Source: Ashinkailepas kermadecensis
Lineage: Eukaryota; Arthropoda; Thecostraca; Neolepadidae
Assembly: GCA_034440615.1 (NCBI GenBank)
Contig: JAOTOM010004623.1
Span: 186,001-250,000, forward strand
DNA: 64,000 nucleotides
Direction: 5' to 3'
This document shows positions 57,880 to 64,000 of the stretch, piece by piece. Position numbers and translations under genes: made by a program. The notes below the pieces were generated by a model. The model was not told the DNA's origin. It ran no database searches and saw nothing but the letters and a program-made list of their open reading frames with translations. Numbering within the stretch: the stretch's first letter is position 1; every line of letters begins with the position of its first letter.

Positions 57880-58110
57880 GGAGAGGCGCTCCTCTGACTG
57901 GACAGGGTGACTGCAAAAAGTCGCCCTTGTCCGAGGGCACGGCCTCCACCCTTGAATTTTCCAGCCGAAGGCTGGAAAAAAATGAGTAAAAAGGAGCCCA
58001 CCCAGGGGCACTCGACTGCACCACCCCTTTAACGCTTTATCAGTTAGTGGCATTTCTCCGGGGAAATGGCACCCTCTGAAAATCGTCCCCTACTTTTCCT
58101 GCCGCTCCTA
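57880..58110 (-). repeat. Repeat family C copies
   Basis: CCTTGAATTTTCCAGCCGAAGG and CAGGGGCACTCGAC are reverse-orientation matches to the units near 63.0-63.8 kb. The 311-codon minus frame (57089-58024) crossing this region is not supported as a gene. Confidence 0.6.
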
Positions 58111-58436
58111 CACCCCTGGCTGCAAGCCCGTCCTTTGACCAAAAAGTTAGAGTACTTCAGAAGAAACATTGCCATGACAGCTGGTAAATTATAAAATGAA
58201 AAGGGCTAATCTGGCCCTGAGTGGGAAAATTATAACTTGAAATGCTGCAGCATCTGTTGGACGTTCTTCAAAGTTAACCGCCAGCGGGAAAGCGGCCTCA
58301 AACATCTTTCTGTGAATAGAAATTGAACACACTTCATGAAGACTATTCGGATAAAAACCTTACAAATAAAAATAAAAACCATACATCTGGCTCTACTAAA
58401 AAGTTATTACGGTTTTAACCCTCCTGGTAGCTCAGT

Positions 58437-58515
58437 TGGTTGGTTGGTTGGTTATTGCGGTTTAGGGGCGCATCGACTGCAGAGGTCATGCAGCGCCCAT
58501 TATATATCGTCAATT
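58437..58515 (-). mobile_element. LINE 3'-end fragment
   Basis: (GGTT)4 ATTGCGGTTTAGGGGC, GCATCGACTGCAGAGGTCAT, GCAGCGCCCAT matches the terminal 70 bp of the 44.0-kb element in the same orientation. It is a minimal 5'-truncated insertion. Confidence 0.85.
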
Positions 58516-58654
58516 ATATATTAAATATAAGTTTTTAGAGGCGAAACTGATTGAAGCTACTAAATACGACACATTATGAAATATATTGTCATGACGTCCA
58601 TCACAACGATCCTGGTCATACCACATACATGTCATCGTATTAATGGGGCGTATA

Positions 58655-58858
58655 TACCACGGTAGCTCAGGTGGCTAGAGCGCTGGCCTGCACTGGTCTC
58701 CCCTGTCCTGGCAGCACAGGATTCGAGTGGCTTCGCGCGCCCGCATTTAGCCCCCGGCTGGGAGGGTCAGTTGGCAGCTGGCTCGATAAGGCCGGGGACG
58801 AGCTACCGGGCGGCCGTGTCGGTGCATTGACGGCACGTTAAACTTTCGGTCAAAATTC
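58655..58858 (+). mobile_element. tRNA-derived SINE (third type)
   Basis: The head reads CCACGGTAGCTCAGGTGGCT, AGAGCGCTGGCCTG, with box A TAGCTCAGGTGG and a box B-like GGATTCGAGTGG. A long unrelated body (GCTGGCTCGATAAGGCCGGG, GGACGAGCTACCGGGCGGCC) follows, ending in GGCACGTTAAACTTTCGGTC. The body is unlike types K and V. No target duplication was found by eye. Confidence 0.75.
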
Positions 58859-59830
58859 TGCCGTGACGTCACTAGGGGGCCTAGGTTTTCACGATTTGCA
58901 TCATGTTTTTGGCTCTGGGGAGTTCATTTTGGGAGAGATTTGGCAAACAAAAATTATTTGGAATCAGAAAAGGAAGGCGAAATCGAACATGGCCCTAAAA
59001 CGTTTGCCAAAACAAAAGTACAATTTTTGATTTTTTTTACTTTCAAAATTGAGTTTTCAATTTTTTCAATTTTTCTTTTTCTAATGGGAGAGCGGACCGA
59101 AAAAAGTTGTTCGAAGTCAACTTTCTCTCATAAAAAATGCTTACTTTAGCCAGAATCTTTGATTTTAACACTAATGGGTAAATATGCAAAGCTAATAAGT
59201 AATCAAAAACGGAAAAAAATAAACAATTCCTCTGGTGCGTTTTGTTTCATCCCTAAAGATCAGCAAACGCTGAAAGTTTCATTAAAATATCTTTATCCGT
59301 TAAAGCGTGACGACTGGTTTAACTTTTTTGGAGGTGACCTCACTTGACCTTGACTAACTCGTTGACACTAGATGACCCGACCTAAAAATTTTCACACAAC
59401 ATGCCAAATCGATGTGGGAAAAGGTATGCCAAATTTTAGCGCGCTACCGCGCGCCGTTCTTTCCCTATCCGTGGAAAACCTTATCAGGGGGGCATATCAA
59501 CCCTGCCGAGGGTTAAAGCGTGCCGCTCGGACCTGCCGAGCAGCTCCGATGAACTTTTCTACCTTATACACGGGATGATGATGGTGAATGAGCCTGGGGC
59601 AAGTCGACTACCAGGATCATTTTGCGCCCAGAACTGTGCTTACAGACAATCTACACTGATGTCAGGTAGCCAGATACTGGTCCTCAGAGACGGCGGTATA
59701 TCATGCGCAATACTTTTGCGTTAGAAAGGAGAGGGACGCCAAAACCGCTCTCATTCTTGTATACCCTTTGTGCTCATGAGATCATTAAATAAATCGCATA
59801 ACGTCTCCTGCACTCCCCATCGAACTATCT
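58859..59830. other. AT-rich stretch, unclassified
   Basis: It contains T- and A-rich runs with small open frames lacking known domains. It may be the remains of a transposable element, but no ends were identified. Confidence 0.35.
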
Positions 59831-61190
59831 TCCGCTACTCATGGCTCCGAATGCACACGAATACACAGGACAGGATGCACATTGGTGGGGCTCGAGCCAC
59901 CAGAGGGATAGCAAACCCCACCACGTACAGCAAGTACCTCCCGTAATCCCGCCCCCCCCCCGGAAACCCTGCAGAAGAATCGCTCCGCTGAGGACCCACC
60001 ATCTGGACGGCGCGAGATCGACCACCACCGCCCGCCCGGCAGCGCCCGGTGCACGGCTGGCCTGCGGACGGCCCGCGGCGTTCCCGGCGCCGTCACGCGC
60101 CCAACACGTCCGCCCACAACGACAGTCACGTCCGCGAGGCCGATACAAAACTGCACTTCTTCCAGCGCTCCCGGCTTTCCCACGTTTGTTTGGAGAGCCG
60201 TGCGCGGGGCCCGTCGCGCACTACAGCACACGGGAAGACAGCCACCGCTGGACGGAATGCCATTGTGCGTCCATGGACGCCTCGGTCTCCACATCACGCG
60301 CTGAATGGTGCAATGGGATCGGCGGGTTTGTATCGTGTTGCTGGCACCCAGCGCAGCGGTTGGTCGTCTCAGACCGGAAACCGTGCGGCGAAATTGTCAC
60401 AGTCTGGCGGAAATTAAAAAGATAGCACCACCCATTTCGTCTCGTGTCACAGATCAAGGATTACAAGAGGTAGTGATACCATCGGAGATCGACATAAGCT
60501 CAATGAAACACCGGTTCGGTTACTACCGATCGAGACAAATAACGTGCACTTTCCTACATATCCTGGAAAATTGCGCATTATTATTGCTGCTTGGCAGCAC
60601 CAAACTCGCAGTCCAGCTCGCCGCCAACAGCACCCGATCCGACCTGGGTGAGCTCAGAGGGGTGGGGGGGGGGGGGCGTCCGACTGACCTGACTTTGGCC
60701 GAGACCTGTTGGTCACAGACGATCAGTCGGAAGACGGCCTTCAGCACCATTGCGGCGGCGGCGGCTCGGCGCGGCCGCCGTCGGCCGTCGATTGGCACGG
60801 CACGCCCAGGGTCGCCGCGGCGCCGCGGTAACCTAGAGACGCACCAACAGAGCGGCGGCCGCGCGAGCTGACATGACCGCACACGGCCGTCGACGCTCGT
60901 GTAAATGGCACGCCCGGTGTTGTCGCCGGTGTAGTTGGTAGGTGACGGACGCACTGGCATGCTGGTATCAACACAGTCTGTGTCGCAAATTGCGTTGGGT
61001 GATGGACACAAAGATGTGTTTAGTATTTGGGAAGTACACAACATTGCGTAAGCCGCGATACATTTGGTGCTGTGCGTGGGGAAAATTGCTTCAATTGCGT
61101 GCATTGTAAATTGGTCGCATCAAGGGCCGCTGTGGCGGCAACATATGCGACACCACTGGTGCGCATGTTAACGCGCAGAACGCCGATACC
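59831..61190. other. GC-rich region, no gene confirmed
   Basis: Several overlapping frames of 100-194 codons occur because of high GC content. A short minus-strand segment at 60740-60760 (MVLKAVFRLIVCDQQVSAKV) looks exon-like and is discussed under findings. A run of G occurs at 60662-60676. Confidence 0.35.
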
Positions 61191-61197
61191 CCTGGGC

Positions 61198-61360
61198 TCT
61201 TTTACGACGATCCGGCTGCTGGGTAGCACGGCGTCGCCGACCTCTCGCGCCGACTGGTCCCGGATGGACTCGGTAAAACCCTCCGGCTGTGGGGTTCGAA
61301 CCCCCAGTCTTACCATCAAGAGTCGAACGCCGAACCGACTGAGTTACCGCGACCACAATC
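61198..61360 (-). mobile_element. tRNA-Lys-headed SINE (type K)
   Basis: On the minus strand it begins GTGGTCGCGGTAACTCAGTC, has the GACTCTTGATGG anticodon arm and box B GGGTTCGAACCCC. The type K body follows (ACCGAGTCCATCCGGGACCA, GTCGGCGCGAGAGGTCGGCG) and it ends near AAAAGAG. It is the best-preserved type K head in the window besides the 1.9-kb copy. Confidence 0.82.
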
Positions 61361-62990
61361 TGATTACCAGTGCCATATAAGTGGAAAACAGAAAGTAGCC
61401 ATCACAAAGAAGCGCGTAGAGAAGAAAAACGATGCCATTAACGCCGAATCGATACGGACATTGACTGGTAATTTAGTGCAGGCAGGAAAACACAGCCAGA
61501 TCTCAAGGAATATTAATGGCAGACAGGTAACAGATCACACCAGCGGAGGAATACACTGGTGGCACAACTGTCTGCATTTCTGTGCAGCTGCCACAACGAA
61601 CCACGCTAGATAGGACTGCACCCCGGACAGCCACCATTGAAGCACCTCCAGGGCGAATCGCCCATCCTCAAAGGAAATTAACTTTTTTGTTTGTTTTGTG
61701 TAGCGAACTAGAAAAGGGATCTTCTCAAGATCGGCAAGTAAAAGGAGTGTAATTTAAAATAACAATATTGAGAGGTAACGAAAAACGCTGCTTACTTTGA
61801 GCAGCATAATACTATGCCCAGCACTGATATTGGCTCCTACGCAAACAATGACAACTTACTACCTTTCAATGCAAACCAAAAGAACGAGGTAAGGAAAATA
61901 TTTGTATCTCGCCACAGAAAGTCCTTCGCATTTATGTAATATTTTCAGACGAAGGAACAGCAAACAAAAGCAAATTATGCAGATCACCGCAAAGGCCTCC
62001 ATCGTTATCAAAAGGATCATTGATATTTTTTTATTTTCCTGCGTTGGAATAATCATTGAAGTTGCCATGTGTTCATTGCCACCCTTAAAGTTATGTGGTA
62101 CAGTTGTATTTCTGGGGACTTACTTCCAAGCCGACATTTACCCAGTGACGACTGATTCAGTAGAATGACTTTCATGTCGTGATTTCGACTGGCCTGGAGA
62201 ACACACACTATTTCACCAGCAAGCTTCAAGAGAAGCCGTTTACTCCCCCGTAAAGTACAGGTGAATAATGTATGACAAAAGGGAGCCGCCGACCGGAACC
62301 GGCGAGGCCACCACACTTCAACAGCGCACACGACTGCCAGTGGCACGCAGACAATCGAGCCATCAGCAGAACAAAACGGCGTAGTGCGAGGAAAGCATGG
62401 CTTCGCGCGGCTCCACATCCTAAATGAGACGGGTAAGAAGCGGCTGTTTCGCAGTGGAGGTGCCGACTACAATAGGCCAGCCACATCGATCAGCTGGCAG
62501 AGCGGTTGCCGCGAAAATATCCGCGCCGTATCAAATTTCTGTTGCGCCAAAAGTAGCACGATGCATATAGCATTGACCTGTATATATAACTAGACGGCAG
62601 ACTCGCCGCCCCGCTTATTCCGCCCGCCGCACGCTCCGCGTCCTATTCCAGCCGGTCCCGGCTGGAGCAGCGGCATATGGGCAAAAGATCGAGCGCGCCG
62701 CCCGCTCCCATGGATTTTGGCCCTGGAATGAAATGTTGTAACATGAAAAGTTGGGGATATATTTTTTTTTTTAAAGTAGCGCAAAATGATGCTGGTTTCA
62801 TGATGAGCAGATAGTACTGGAGAAACATCTTGTAAAATATGGTAATTGTGCTGTTGAGGTCTAACCATCGTTTTGCTAACTTTGCGCGGTATTCGGCATG
62901 TGTACCCCATGGAATTAAAATCCCAGATACCCGACAAACACCTGCGAAGTGACGCTGGGGATGTTTGTAGTTATCTAATCTACTAATCAA
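61361..62990. other. Spacer, no gene confirmed
   Basis: A 70-codon minus frame at 61859-62068 has a clear hydrophobic stretch (SMILLITMEAFAVICIICFC), but no domain or splice support. 62590-62700 is GC-rich. Nothing else is recognised. Confidence 0.35.
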
Positions 62991-62994
62991 GGGC

Positions 62995-63245
62995 GGATCC
63001 AGGAATTGTCATGGGGGAGGGGTATTTGTCTTGGGGCGCCATTTATTAGGAGGTGCACTCTGCGAAATACCTGAAGGGGCGCCTTCGGCTGAAAATCCGT
63101 TTAGCGGGTGAGGGGGCGCGCACTTGAGCACACTGGAGAGGTGCTTCTAGCTGAAAAGCATGAGGGGGAGCACTCGAGCCATCCCGGAGGGGCGCGAGTT
63201 CCAAATTGCATGGGGACATGTCCATGAATCCGCCCACCATCCCTG
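62995..63245 (+). repeat. Repeat family C array, part 1
   Basis: Degenerate ~55-60 bp units: GGTGCACTCTGCGAAATACC, GGGGCGCCTTCGGCTGAAAA, then GGCGCGCACTTGAGCACACT and GGAGAGGTGCTTCTAGCTGA. Each has a GCAC-TCGAG start, a GAGGGGCGC middle and an AGCTGAAAA end. Confidence 0.75.
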
Positions 63246-63317
63246 AATCCGCACGACCATCATGCAGGGCACGGATTGACGCTCAGGCATGATGTTGCTT
63301 TATATACTTTCGAGGGG

Positions 63318-63475
63318 GCAAGTGCCCCATCAATTTTGGCTTTGCCCCCCCCCGCCAATAATGTCAAGCTTTAATATGGGACCCTATGGAGTGTGATCCC
63401 CCAATCAATTTGGACCTGCCCATTGCCTTCATGTATTTTGCCCCTCCCCGCCCGAATAATTTTCAGAAATAACAT
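63318..63475 (+). repeat. Dispersed repeat family B, copy 3
   Basis: It shares ATATGGGACCCTATGGAGTG and CCCATTGCCTTCATGTATTT with the copy at 12.7 kb and, reversed, with 14.7 kb. It ends at AATAATTTTCAGAAATAA. Confidence 0.7.
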
Positions 63476-63559
63476 CCGGGCGCTCAGGACTTCCTCTTTA
63501 ATTGTAGTTCTTTCTATCAGCCCGGGACCTCTTCCAAGGGTGTAGCCAAGAGGGTAGGC

Positions 63560-63790
63560 GCAGATCCAGGATTTTTCATGGAAGGGGCATGTCTTGAGCC
63601 ACTGGATGAGTCACCAGGGGTGCATTCAGCTGAAAATTTCGAGAGAGGCGCACTCGAGGGTCTTGGAAGGGAGACTTCGGTTGAAATTTTAAGGGGGTGC
63701 ACTCAATGATTCTAAGGGGCACATTTTCATCTGTGTGGGCGCCTTTAGCTGAACAATTAGAAAGGGTTGCACTGGAGCCTCACTGTAGGA
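63560..63790 (+). repeat. Repeat family C array, part 2
   Basis: Four more units of the same kind as part 1 (CAGCTGAAAATTTCGAGAGA, GGCGCACTCGAGGGTCTTGG, GGCGCCTTTAGCTGAACAAT). Short minus-strand frames here are repeat products. Confidence 0.75.
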
Positions 63791-63947
63791 CCACTTTTCC
63801 TGGTAAGATGGGCGCCACCTTGCCATGAGCGGACACATGTCCCCTGTGCCCTCTGTATCTGTCTCTGCAAGGGGATGAACGGTGGGGACGCGGCAGGTCA
63901 GAGCATAGGCATAATGGGGAATAGATGATGTGGTTTTTGCTTGGTAA

Positions 63948-63979
63948 ATATATATATATATATATATATAAATATATAT
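63948..63979. repeat. (TA)n microsatellite
   Basis: A run of TA dinucleotides close to the window end. Confidence 0.95.
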
Positions 63980-64000
63980 CAAACAAGTTTTTGCTTCATA

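Noticed and set aside
57089..58024. 311-codon minus-strand ORF as a gene
   Set aside because: It crosses family C repeat sequence and a decayed zinc-finger fragment in a different frame; no domain in the long frame.
61859..62068. Membrane protein exon
   Set aside because: Only a hydrophobic stretch is visible; no splice sites, homology or neighbouring exons to support it.

Overview
The window looks like nuclear DNA from an animal, most likely an arthropod and possibly a crustacean. It has split exons with GT/AG signals, tRNA-derived SINEs, a 5'-truncated LINE, a hAT transposon, fold-back elements and a dozen minisatellites. There is no operon, no Shine-Dalgarno pattern and no run of long bacterial ORFs. 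The arthropod guess rests on dispersed CCTAA/TTAGG-type motifs, the tRNA-SINE style and the sequence of the one conserved gene. The species cannot be named from the sequence.

The only conserved host gene I can identify is the 3' half of a PTPN4/PTPN3-type (Drosophila Ptpmeg-type) cytosolic tyrosine phosphatase on the minus strand, from about 31.3 kb down to 16.5 kb. Nine exons can be placed with matching splice phases. They run: linker (31.3-31.0 kb), two PDZ exons (30.5-30.3 and 28.8-28.7 kb), one connecting exon (27.0-26.9 kb) and five catalytic-domain exons (26.0, 24.0, 22.3, 17.7 and 16.6 kb). The signature motifs are all intact: [35 protein letters not shown] and QTPSQYQF. The N-terminal FERM half should lie at higher coordinates, but I could not recognise it in 31.4-64 kb.

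From 0 to 16 kb the sequence is AT-rich and essentially gene-free. It holds two tRNA-Lys-headed SINEs, a fold-back MITE with an 8-bp target duplication, a 2.1-kb inverted repeat carrying a second MITE in one arm, dispersed repeats and a BED-finger/helix-turn-helix transposase fossil. The phosphatase introns (16.6-31 kb) carry SINEs, short tandem repeats and repeated copies of the exon edges themselves, including their splice signals.

From 28 to 55 kb the sequence is a GC-rich belt of minisatellites: units of about 37, 43, 90, 29, 27, 48, 5, 94, 21, 35 and 113/70 bp. These generate long spurious ORFs. A LINE 3' end with RNase H (44.0-45.1 kb) and a nearly complete hAT element (49.0-52.0 kb, 8-bp TSD) sit within this belt. 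From 55 to 64 kb there are more SINEs, repeat copies and a decayed C2H2 zinc-finger fragment.

The points most worth a second look are: exon-edge duplications at five of the nine phosphatase exons; a SINE body shared between two different tRNA heads; a shared (AACC)n tail linking that SINE to the resident LINE; an empty-site pair inside the large inverted repeat; and higher-order structure in the 29-bp and 43-bp arrays.
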